Source: a bacterium
GTDB lineage: Bacteria; Margulisbacteria; Marinamargulisbacteria; UBA817; JAQBTH01
Reading direction: 5' to 3'
Length of the DNA stretch: 32,527 nucleotides
NCBI GenBank assembly: GCA_027623425.1
Contig: JAQBTH010000016.1
Span: forward strand, 1 to 32,527
The notes under the pieces were generated by a model that was not told the origin of the DNA, ran no database searches, and saw only the letters and a list, made by a program, of their open reading frames with translations. Below, piece after piece: positions 1-7,341 of the stretch. The translations under genes and the position numbers were made by a program. Position 1 is the stretch's first letter, and each line of letters opens with the position of its first letter.

Positions 1-2
1 TA

Positions 3-578
3 GGGTGGGCATTCATCCATCAACACGCATTTTCACCTGAATCCGCTGATTTGATACCCTTGCGAAAAGCCATGGTAAAACGCCCCGTATTGGCCACCAT
101 AGAAAAACTAATGATGCCCATACGCGCCACCAAAACATTACTGATAACGGGTTATACCCACCCGCCTTACCGTGACATGCTAACCAACCTAATGAAAAAC
201 CTAGATTATATTCATACATCTATTATCATTCGCGGCGTGGAAGGAGCGACTCTACTCCCATTAGACCGACAAGCGCCATTCACACCTTTGCATGGCACCC
301 GAAATAATAAACAGTTCACTAGACCCACAGATTGGGGCATTACAGAACAAGAATTACCCTCAATAGAAACCCCAACGGCCGAAGAAAATCTTAAAGTGGG
401 TTTATCAATACTACGCAACGAACCCTCTGCCTACCGAGATCAAATGCTGTATTACTGCGCAAGCATTGCCACATTTGCAGGCCGGCAGAAAGCGGAGTCT
501 TTGGAAGCAATCCAACATGCATTGGAATCTGGGAACGCTCTAAAACGATGGGAACAGGCACAAAACAATGCCATTTAA
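3..578 (+). CDS. TrpD2/YbiB-family glycosyltransferase-like protein, 5'-truncated by the window edge
   Basis: The reading frame is open from the first bases, so the true start lies upstream; the TTG at 51 is internal. The visible part is the C-terminal half of the anthranilate phosphoribosyltransferase fold. It shows a FSPE...LIPLRKAM block, then TIEKLMMP, then a segment with ITGYTHPPYRDML and IIRGVEGATL. The HP.Y and RG.EG motifs are typical of the TrpD2/YbiB branch and not of true TrpD, which keeps GPLCNP at the equivalent place. A separate genuine trpD lies at 19861-20877. E. coli YbiB is reported to bind nucleic acid rather than make tryptophan; whether this holds here is inference. The stop overlaps the next gene by 11 bases, so the two are probably co-translated. 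Confidence 0.75.
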   Translation, partial: GWAFIHQHAFSPESADLIPLRKAMVKRPVLATIEKLMMPIRATKTLLITGYTHPPYRDMLTNLMKNLDYIHTSIIIRGVEGATLLPLDRQAPFTPLHGTRNNKQFTRPTDWGITEQELPSIETPTAEENLKVGLSILRNEPSAYRDQMLYYCASIATFAGRQKAESLEAIQHALESGNALKRWEQAQNNAI

Positions 579-1746
579 GCCTGAAATAGTCGCTCCTGGT
601 GGTAACCTAGAAAAAGCACTTATAGCATTGGATTATGGTGCAGATGCGGTATATCTCGCCGGAAAAGCCTTTGGTCTACGAAAATCGGCAGAAAACTTTA
701 CTGAAACCGAATTGGCACTAATCATTTCAAAAGCAAGGGATATGGGACGCAACATATATGTCACCCTCAATGGATTTGCCCATAACGAAGATATCGCTGC
801 ATTGCCAGAGTTTCTAGACATGCTAAATCGTGTGCAACCAATGGCCTGTATCGTGTCTGATTTTGGCGTGGCAAACTGCGTCAAAACCCACACCTCAATT
901 CCAATTCATACCAGTACCCAGGCTTCAATTACAAACGCATACGCCGCACAACTCTGGAAGGATTTAGGGGCAAAACGCGTTGTTACCGCCAGAGAATTAA
1001 GCATTGAAGAATGCGCGAGAATAAAACGGGATGTGGGAATTGAAGTCGAAACATTTATTCATGGCGCCATGTGTGCCAGTTATTCGGGAAAATGCACCAT
1101 CTCCAACTACACGTCCGGGCGCGACTCAAATAGAGGCGGATGCGTTCAAAGTTGCCGCCACCCGTTCCGTATGACCGATGAAAATCCAGCAGAATCTGAC
1201 GAAACAGGCATAACCGCTCATATCATGAACGCAAAAGATTTAGGCGCAATAGACCAAGTCAAACGCTGCATAGAATTTGAAATAGACGCATTAAAAATTG
1301 AAGGCCGAATGAAATCCAACTTATATGTGGCAAATGCGGTAAATACCTACCGAACGCTACTTGATGAATCACACGATCTAAAGACAGCAAGAGAACAAAT
1401 AAACGCCGTCTCAAATCGAGAATTCAGCAATGGTTTCCTAGAACAGCATAACGGTAGTGAGGCCATTTCATTTGATTGGAATGGCTATCAAAAAGGAGTT
1501 CAATTCATAGGCACAATTAAGCAGGCCGTTGGTGAAAGCTACCTAATACAAGTAAAATCCCCAACACCAGTATCAACTCCTTTTATGGCCATATCGCCAG
1601 GCTGCGCATTAGCACCCATTACCATCACAGGCGCCGAAGATTTAAACCACGATGCAATAAGCGAACTGGCCCCAAATTCATGCGCGATCATACGCACCAG
1701 TCGCCCACTTGGTCAGAACAGCATCATCGTAAAGGCGGTATCATGA
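568..1746 (+). CDS. U32-family protein with Fe-S cysteine motif, TrhP/RlhA-like
   Basis: A 392-residue protein of the peptidase U32 superfamily. Members are now known as prephenate-dependent tRNA or rRNA hydroxylation factors (TrhP, RlhA) or O2-independent ubiquinone hydroxylases (UbiU/UbiV). It opens with the family motif APGGNLEKALIALDYGADAV. The central signature FIHGAMCASYSGKC is followed by GGCVQSCRHPF, which supplies four closely spaced cysteines for a probable [4Fe-4S] cluster. NAKDLGAI and LKIEGRMKSNLYVANAV follow, which fits TrhP better than UbiU. The stop TGA overlaps the next ATG (ATGA), so it is coupled to a second U32 protein, as in the Bacillus TrhP1-TrhP2 pair. No ubiquinone genes are in view. 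tRNA U34 hydroxylation is the favoured but unproven role. Confidence 0.8.
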   Translation: MPFKPEIVAPGGNLEKALIALDYGADAVYLAGKAFGLRKSAENFTETELALIISKARDMGRNIYVTLNGFAHNEDIAALPEFLDMLNRVQPMACIVSDFGVANCVKTHTSIPIHTSTQASITNAYAAQLWKDLGAKRVVTARELSIEECARIKRDVGIEVETFIHGAMCASYSGKCTISNYTSGRDSNRGGCVQSCRHPFRMTDENPAESDETGITAHIMNAKDLGAIDQVKRCIEFEIDALKIEGRMKSNLYVANAVNTYRTLLDESHDLKTAREQINAVSNREFSNGFLEQHNGSEAISFDWNGYQKGVQFIGTIKQAVGESYLIQVKSPTPVSTPFMAISPGCALAPITITGAEDLNHDAISELAPNSCAIIRTSRPLGQNSIIVKAVS

Positions 1747-2927
1747 CAAAAATCAGCACCTTTGCAAGTAACGAAGACCAGATTAAAACAGCCTTAAAAG
1801 CCGGGGCCGATCACCTAATATTAGAAGACAACACACTTAGTATTCGCTGCCAAGATGAACCGAGCGAATCCCCCGGCGCCAAACGCCTAAATCAGCTCGC
1901 AACATTAGCACGATCCATTAACGCAAAAGTAACGCTATCGGCCAACATCGACATGATGGTACACCACCATCACATTGATGCAATAAGCAACGCCCTTTCT
2001 ATACTAACAGAAGGGTCAATTACAGCAATCCGTATTCAAGATCCGGGCCTAATACCATTTATTACCCAGTATTTCCCAAGTTTTGACATTCATCTAAGCA
2101 CCGAAACCAGCAACAATAACATAAGAAGCAATAAGTACTACGCATCACTAGGCGTTTCCCTACAATGCCTAAGTAATGAATACCCTGTAGACGGCATAAT
2201 TCAAGCCCAAAAGGAATGCCAAACGCCATTAGAAATTCAAGTGCAAGGCCCCCTATTAATACAATATTCCTTACGCCGATACATGAGTTTCTCACAGCAG
2301 ATACCCCAACAATCATCCCTCATTAAAAAATGGGCAGAAGACACCGATCTACCTGGCCGTTACTTTAGTTTTCTTGAAACCCCACATGGCCATTTCATGT
2401 TCGCACAATTTGACAGATGCCTTGCATTACACCACCCACAACTATCGTCGCTAAACTTACAATCATGGCTAATCGATGCCCGAGGCGAATCACTGGAATA
2501 CCTTGCAAACAGCATCACGCTGTACAAAACCATCCGAAGCGGCGGCACAATAAACGTAGCCCAGGATACCCAACACCTTTCTCAACTATCCAAACGCCCA
2601 CAAAAAGCAGGGTTTTTCATAGCAAACAAAACAGACTCGGATTGGCGAAATTTCAAGCATCACGCCGATGATGAGTTACTTGGACGGGTGATAGACGCAA
2701 AACGGGGAAAATACATGCTAGTCGATGTGGTGCGTACATTTAGCAGCCAAAATAAAATTGAACTGATTACGCCAGAAGGCAAGCAGATTCATGTAACACC
2801 CCACCCCATAACAAATATAGATGGGAATGCAATTTCAGATGCCGTGCCACTTAGTCAAATTTTACTACCATGGGCAAAAGGCACCGTTGTTGGCAGTCGG
2901 CTAGTGCTCTCGAACCAAAACCCGTAG
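1743..2927 (+). CDS. second U32-family protein, partner subunit lacking the cysteine motif
   Basis: The ATG at 1743 overlaps the previous stop as ATGA and is preceded by an AAAGGCGG ribosome site, so I prefer it to the in-frame ATG at 1680. The product is 394 residues. The N-terminus (FASNEDQIKTALKAGADHL) repeats the U32 TIM-barrel opening. IEIQ/VQGPLLIQYSLRRYMSF stands where active family members carry HG...C...C, but the cysteines are absent here. The C-terminal half (GRVIDAKRGKYMLVDVVR) resembles the beta-barrel appendage seen in U32 proteins. It is probably a structural or substrate-binding partner of the upstream protein (inference). The 3' end overlaps rsmH on the other strand by 27 bases. 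Confidence 0.65.
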   Translation: MTKISTFASNEDQIKTALKAGADHLILEDNTLSIRCQDEPSESPGAKRLNQLATLARSINAKVTLSANIDMMVHHHHIDAISNALSILTEGSITAIRIQDPGLIPFITQYFPSFDIHLSTETSNNNIRSNKYYASLGVSLQCLSNEYPVDGIIQAQKECQTPLEIQVQGPLLIQYSLRRYMSFSQQIPQQSSLIKKWAEDTDLPGRYFSFLETPHGHFMFAQFDRCLALHHPQLSSLNLQSWLIDARGESLEYLANSITLYKTIRSGGTINVAQDTQHLSQLSKRPQKAGFFIANKTDSDWRNFKHHADDELLGRVIDAKRGKYMLVDVVRTFSSQNKIELITPEGKQIHVTPHPITNIDGNAISDAVPLSQILLPWAKGTVVGSRLVLSNQNP

Positions 2928-3791
2928 CTTCGCACTTCTTGCGCGGGTATTTTTCTTGGCTTCATGATAATTCAATTGAATCACCTTTTTATTAATCGGC
3001 GTGATCCAATCTTTATTTTCTCGGGTAAAACGTTTCACCATTTTATCCTCAACCGAATGAAAAGTAATGATAGCCAACCTCCCCTGCACCGCCAACAGAG
3101 ACTTACTCTGCTCTAGAAAACGCTCCAGTTGCCCCAATTCGTCATTCACAGCGATCCGCAGTGCTTGAAAGACAGTTTGACACGTCTGCACATACCGTCG
3201 TCTACTATTAGCGAAATAAAAGCCCTTTTTAATAGAGTGAATTAAATCAGCCGTATTTAAATAAGGCGATTTAAAGCGGGTTTCACAAACAATATCAACA
3301 AACTTTGCCCCATTACGAATATCCCCATACCGTTCCAAAACATCCAATATGGCAGATTTGTCCCACGTATTCACAATATCCGCAGCCGTAAAAGAACACC
3401 CCTCACCCATCCTCATATCTAGAGGTTCATTTTCACCTTGAAAGCGAAACCCCTTGCCCGAAGCATCCAACTGAAAACTTGAAATCCCCAAGTCTAATAA
3501 AATCCCCGTTGCCAATGGCAAATTCAGTTCAGTGCAAATCTGAGTCATATTCTCATAGGTATTATGAACCAAACGCAACCGAGACTCCTGCCCATAATGA
3601 GCAGTACCAAAGTCAATCGCGGCAGAATCACGATCAATGCCAACATAAGTTGAATCTGCCGGCATTTTAGAAATTAACTGTGAATAATGGCCGCCAAAAC
3701 CAAACGTTCCATCAATTATCAAAGATTGAGTTTCTGGCGTTAACAATTCAGTGACAAAATCACAAAGTACGGGTATATGCGGTCGATTCAT
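2901..3791 (-). CDS. rsmH: 16S rRNA (cytosine1402-N4)-methyltransferase RsmH
   Basis: A 296-residue class I SAM-dependent methyltransferase that N4-methylates C1402 in the ribosomal P site. The SAM-binding loop is DGTFGFGGHYS near residues 27-37. ILLDLGISSFQLD and DMRMGEG follow, then the family block FQALRIAVNDELGQLE. The C-terminus RARSAKLRVLVRE is diagnostic. Length is close to the usual 300-315. In most bacteria rsmH follows mraZ and precedes ftsL-ftsI; here it stands alone, convergent with the U32 pair and with no division genes nearby. The ATG has AAGG only two bases upstream, a very short spacing. Confidence 0.95.
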   Translation of the reverse strand: MNRPHIPVLCDFVTELLTPETQSLIIDGTFGFGGHYSQLISKMPADSTYVGIDRDSAAIDFGTAHYGQESRLRLVHNTYENMTQICTELNLPLATGILLDLGISSFQLDASGKGFRFQGENEPLDMRMGEGCSFTAADIVNTWDKSAILDVLERYGDIRNGAKFVDIVCETRFKSPYLNTADLIHSIKKGFYFANSRRRYVQTCQTVFQALRIAVNDELGQLERFLEQSKSLLAVQGRLAIITFHSVEDKMVKRFTRENKDWITPINKKVIQLNYHEAKKNTRARSAKLRVLVREH

Positions 3792-3946
3792 AGCCTTAAC
3801 AGTAACATATTTTATTTATTCAAATAAAACTCTACTTTACAAACGCTAAAAAAAAGATTATATATATAAACAATGCTATTAAATTCAATCTGAATTGGGA
3901 CGATAGCAGCACTCCTCAAAAAAACAATATTTTAGACATTAATAAG

Positions 3947-3960
3947 AGCAAGTACTTGCT
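3947..3960. promoter_or_regulatory. perfect 14-bp palindrome, candidate operator
   Basis: AGCAAGTACTTGCT is a perfect dyad and its right arm overlaps the -35 box TTGCTT (3956-3961) of the gene at 4041. A dimeric repressor bound here would block RNA polymerase. The downstream gene encodes a small HTH protein, so autoregulation is a natural guess. Confidence 0.45.
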
Positions 3961-3984
3961 TTTCGCATTTTTTAATCTTAAAAT
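3956..3984 (+). promoter_or_regulatory. sigma-70-type promoter for the HTH gene
   Basis: TTGCTT (3956-3961), a 17-base spacer and TAAAAT (3979-3984) form a good promoter. This would give a leader of about 50 bases. An AGAGGG purine stretch at 4025-4030 sits ten bases before the ATG at 4041. Confidence 0.5.
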
Positions 3985-4040
3985 CTAATATATTACAATA
4001 AATTTTTCGTCCCAGTTTTGGGGAAGAGGGTAAAAAAACA

Positions 4041-4538
4041 ATGAGAAAATTCACTTTATATCAAGCGGCGAGGTATTCAAAAATATCACGCTACAAATTA
4101 GAACAGGCCATTAAGGAAGACTTACTTAAAACCATCAACGGAAAAGGGAACATCAAATGTTTCATTTACGAAGAGGAGTTAAAAAGTTTTATCGACAAGT
4201 ATGGCGAGCAGTATGTGCGTCATGAATTTAATGACGACAAGAAAATCTATATCAGTCCAGAAATCAATAATTTTGTTTCCCGTGATATTCACGAGCGCAT
4301 GTTGGCTGAAAAAGAACGCATCATAAACATTCTAGAAGCACAGAACGATAAATTCTTACCGTTAATTTCAGATAGCGACAAAGCAAAGTACCAAATAAAC
4401 CATCGTGTATCAGAACTAGAAACGATTGCAAACGAAGCATTAGAGTTATTGACCGAAGAACATCAACGCGAAAAAGAACGCTTGCAAGATAGAGTAAAAG
4501 AAATCATGCAAGGTCTTGCACAACTTGAACTAGGCTAA
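4041..4538 (+). CDS. small HTH (MerR/excisionase-like) protein with C-terminal coiled coil
   Basis: A 165-residue protein I do not recognise beyond its fold. Residues 4-55 (LYQAARYSKISRYKLEQAIK...IYEEELKSFIDKY) look like the winged helix of MerR or excisionase DNA-binding domains, in which a helix-turn-helix is followed by a short wing. Residues about 85-165 are charged and heptad-like (ERMLAEKERIINILEAQ; EEHQREKERLQDRVKEIM), predicting a coiled coil for dimerisation. There is no ligand-binding domain. It is a single-gene transcript with its own promoter, palindromic operator and strong terminator. A transcription or nucleoid regulator is most likely. No integrase is nearby, so a phage excisionase role is not favoured. 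Confidence 0.65.
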   Translation: MRKFTLYQAARYSKISRYKLEQAIKEDLLKTINGKGNIKCFIYEEELKSFIDKYGEQYVRHEFNDDKKIYISPEINNFVSRDIHERMLAEKERIINILEAQNDKFLPLISDSDKAKYQINHRVSELETIANEALELLTEEHQREKERLQDRVKEIMQGLAQLELG

Positions 4539-4571
4539 ATTTAGCCTTCACTTCAATACAAGATTAATCTA

Positions 4572-4606
4572 AAACTGTGTGTCTTTATGGCACACAGTTT
4601 TTTTTT
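4572..4606 (+). terminator. intrinsic terminator, bidirectional
   Basis: A ten-base-pair stem AAACTGTGTG/CACACAGTTT (4572-4581 with 4591-4600) and nine-base loop are followed by a T run on the + strand. It ends the HTH gene. On the - strand it lies immediately after the pyk stop with four Ts, so it probably serves both convergent genes. Confidence 0.85.
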
Positions 4607-6065
4607 ATTCGATATCTATTAAACGAATTGAGTTTGTACCGCCTGTAATACCAATTGGAATACCAGCTGTAATAACCACAGTATCACCGCGTTTTAAAAG
4701 TCCCTTATCCAACAAGTCTTCTACAGTGATATGAATCATTTCTTCCCAACTTTTTATTTCTGAGAAAGATTTTTTCATTTCTACAGGGATAACACCGCGG
4801 AATAAATTCATCTTTCGTAATACCCGCTGATCATCTGTCGGGGCTATAATCGGCATACTACTATTTAGTTTAGAAAGAATACGCGCTGAACTACCAGAGC
4901 TCGTAAATGCCAACATAACATCGGCCTGGTTCTCTTCGGCAATTTGATCGGCAGCCTTACATATAGACGTCGCTTTCGTTTTCTGTTCGAATAATTTAAT
5001 AACTTGAGAATACCGAGTACGCTTTAATTCAATACGATGAAAATCTGTCGCACGGCAAATATTTGACATGGTCTCCACAACGTTATTTGGATCAATACCC
5101 ACCGCTGTTTCACCAGACAACATTACCGCATCGCAACGGTCATAAATCGCATTAGCAACATCAGAGACTTCTGCACGGGTTGCCATTAAGCTATGCACCA
5201 TCGTTTCAAGCATTTGTGTGGCAACAATGACCGGCCGAATATATTTCAAACCCTCACGGATAATCTGTTTTTGCACTTGAGGTACATTTTCAATACCGAT
5301 TTCCACACCCAAGTCACCCCGCGCAACCATGACAACATCCGTTTCTTTTAGAATATTGACGATATCATCTACGGCACTACGTCTCTCAATTTTAGCGATA
5401 ATATCAAGACCTTCACCACCGATAGAATGCATATACTCACGCATTTCAACGATATCTTTACCCTCTGAAACAAAGGACAACGCCACATACTCAACTTGGT
5501 GCTCAACCGCAACAGCCAAATCCCGTTTGTCTTTTTCAGTCAAAACAGATTGGCTTAATATCGTATTTGGAATATTAATACCTTTATTATTACTTACCTT
5601 GCCACCAACTTCTACTTCACAAGTAACAGAGATTTTATCTTTAGAAATCACTTTTAAACGCACTCGACCATCATCAATATAAACGGGGTCGCCCAGTGCC
5701 AAATCATCTATCAATCCAGGATAACTAATGCCAACACCTTCTAGCTGACCCAGACGATCATGGTCCCTATAAAGAGTAAAAGAAGCGCCTTTAACAAGCT
5801 CAATCGCATCATCTGCGAACTGACCCACGCGAATCTTAGGCCCCTGCAGATCGACCAAAATTCCAATAGGATATTTCGTTTTCTTTGCCACCTTACGCAC
5901 CAATTTTATGTGCGCCCCAATCATATTGGGGTCTTTGTAATGTGAGGCATTGATTCGAATAATATCAACCCCACGCGCAAACAACGACGATAAAACCATT
6001 TCAGATGCACAGCTCGGTCCTAGTGTAGCTAAAATTTTTGTGCGTTTTTCTGTAAGCGCTTTCAT
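4605..6065 (-). CDS. pyk: pyruvate kinase
   Basis: A 486-residue enzyme for the last step of glycolysis (phosphoenolpyruvate + ADP to pyruvate + ATP). It shows KILATLGPS, IRINASH, DLQGPKIR, the B-domain insert (about residues 75-175), LSFV, IAKIE with the catalytic lysine, the Mg-binding MVARGDLGVEI, IVATQMLETM and TRAEVSDVANAIYD...MLSGETAVG. The C-terminal allosteric domain is complete. It is the last gene of a leftward run and lies two bases after the EVE gene, so it is co-transcribed. tpiA is in the same run, giving two glycolytic genes together. Confidence 0.95.
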   Translation of the reverse strand: MKALTEKRTKILATLGPSCASEMVLSSLFARGVDIIRINASHYKDPNMIGAHIKLVRKVAKKTKYPIGILVDLQGPKIRVGQFADDAIELVKGASFTLYRDHDRLGQLEGVGISYPGLIDDLALGDPVYIDDGRVRLKVISKDKISVTCEVEVGGKVSNNKGINIPNTILSQSVLTEKDKRDLAVAVEHQVEYVALSFVSEGKDIVEMREYMHSIGGEGLDIIAKIERRSAVDDIVNILKETDVVMVARGDLGVEIGIENVPQVQKQIIREGLKYIRPVIVATQMLETMVHSLMATRAEVSDVANAIYDRCDAVMLSGETAVGIDPNNVVETMSNICRATDFHRIELKRTRYSQVIKLFEQKTKATSICKAADQIAEENQADVMLAFTSSGSSARILSKLNSSMPIIAPTDDQRVLRKMNLFRGVIPVEMKKSFSEIKSWEEMIHITVEDLLDKGLLKRGDTVVITAGIPIGITGGTNSIRLIDIE

Positions 6066-6067
6066 CC

Positions 6068-6526
6068 TTATTTTGCTCCCATTTTTATTATTTTATTATA
6101 CTCAAATTGTGTTACCGGTTGTATAGACAAGCGCATACCTCGGCGTATAACCAACATATCGATCAAACTTGGTTCTTTCTTTATCGCGTCTAAGCTAACA
6201 GGTGATTTTAAATGCCCCTTATAGGCAATATCCACCATAAACCACCGTGGGTTTTCTTTAGTGCTTTTTGGGTCAAAATACTTACTATCCACGTCCCATG
6301 CAAAATAATCGGGGTATGCCAATTTACACACCTCTGCCAACCCCACAACACCTGGTGGTGTCGTATTAGAATGATAAAACAACACTTTATCCCCAAGCGC
6401 CATATCATTCATCATAAAGTTTCGGGCCTGATAATTACGAATCCCTTCCCATTGAACCGTATTATCTCGCTTCAAATCATCAATGCTATACACATCAGGT
6501 TCCGTTTTCATTAACCAAAATTTCAT
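6068..6526 (-). CDS. EVE (PUA/YTH-like) domain protein
   Basis: A 152-residue single-domain protein of the EVE family (THYN1-like), which belongs to the PUA superfamily that reads modified bases in RNA or DNA. Visible marks are FWLMKTEPDVYSIDDL, WEGIRNYQARNFM, GDKVLFYHSN and GVVGLAEV, followed by the aromatic-cage region PRWFMVDI. The length is typical of the housekeeping proteobacterial form rather than of EVE domains fused to restriction enzymes. It is sandwiched between tpiA and pyk with no defence genes beside it, so a defence role is not supported. Confidence 0.9.
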   Translation of the reverse strand: MKFWLMKTEPDVYSIDDLKRDNTVQWEGIRNYQARNFMMNDMALGDKVLFYHSNTTPPGVVGLAEVCKLAYPDYFAWDVDSKYFDPKSTKENPRWFMVDIAYKGHLKSPVSLDAIKKEPSLIDMLVIRRGMRLSIQPVTQFEYNKIIKMGAK

Positions 6527-6571
6527 ACCTATCAGTGTAGCATAATTTAAAGAATTTAATATGATATAGAG

Positions 6572-7330
6572 CTAGTAAACAGGCTGGCAAATAGCCAAAA
6601 AGTCCTCAACCTTTAAAGATGCACCGCCCACCAACGCACCATCTATATCTGGTTTTTCCATTAAACCTGCAACATTATCAGGCTTAACCGATCCGCCATA
6701 CAAAATGCGAATACGTTCTGCCACGTCCGCGCCATACAAAGCGCTTAACACGTCACGAATACCCGCATGCACGTCCTGAGCCTGTTCTGGCGTCGCCACC
6801 TTCCCCGTACCAATCGCCCACACAGGTTCAAAGGCCAAAATCAAACTCGCTCCGTGGCCAAATTCAGCCGCCACAATTTCATTTAGCCCTGCTCGCACTT
6901 GTGATTCAACTAACGCCATTGCACCACCAGACTCACGCACATCTAAATGTTCCCCAACGCAAAATATAACGGTTAACCCCAACTGAAGCGCGGCACTAAT
7001 TTTAAGTTGAATTAACCCATCCGTTTCACCAAAAATATCCCGTCTTTCAGAATGACCAACAATCACGTGAGTCACACCTTCTTTATGCAGCATAGCCATC
7101 GATACTTCACCCGTAAATGCACCAGACGCTTCATGAAACCCATTTTGGGCACCAATCGCAATTGGGGTTGATTGGCATTCATCTAGCACAACGCCAAGCG
7201 CAGTAAACGGTGGGCAAACCACAACCTCTGAGTTGCCTGACAATCCCGTTTTAAATTTACTTAAAAACTCGCGCGCCTCGTGCGCAGTCTTGTTCATTTT
7301 CCAATTCGCAGCAAATACTGGTGTTCTCAT
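6572..7330 (-). CDS. tpiA: triosephosphate isomerase
   Basis: A 252-residue TIM barrel interconverting dihydroxyacetone phosphate and glyceraldehyde-3-phosphate. The catalytic residues are all visible: NWKMNK (lysine), VIVGHSERR (histidine), AFEPVWAIGTGK (glutamate and flexible loop) and the phosphate loop YGGSVKPDN...GALVGGASL. The ATG follows a good AGGAGA ribosome site. It starts 11 bases after the pyrophosphatase-like gene, so it is in the same transcript. Confidence 0.97.
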   Translation of the reverse strand: MRTPVFAANWKMNKTAHEAREFLSKFKTGLSGNSEVVVCPPFTALGVVLDECQSTPIAIGAQNGFHEASGAFTGEVSMAMLHKEGVTHVIVGHSERRDIFGETDGLIQLKISAALQLGLTVIFCVGEHLDVRESGGAMALVESQVRAGLNEIVAAEFGHGASLILAFEPVWAIGTGKVATPEQAQDVHAGIRDVLSALYGADVAERIRILYGGSVKPDNVAGLMEKPDIDGALVGGASLKVEDFLAICQPVY

Positions 7331-7341
7331 AACTATCTCCT

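Larger units (their letters stand above)
3896..4014. repeat. 8-bp inverted repeat TGGGACGA/TCGTCCCA flanking a promoter region
   Basis: TGGGACGA at 3896-3903 is matched by its exact reverse complement TCGTCCCA at 4007-4014, about 103 bases apart. The arms bracket the palindrome and promoter of the 4041 gene. It could be a pair of regulator sites or chance. Confidence 0.3.

Noticed and set aside
6068-6526. EVE-domain gene as part of a modification-dependent defence system
   Set aside because: It lies in a glycolytic run with no nuclease, methylase or helicase nearby and has the housekeeping length.
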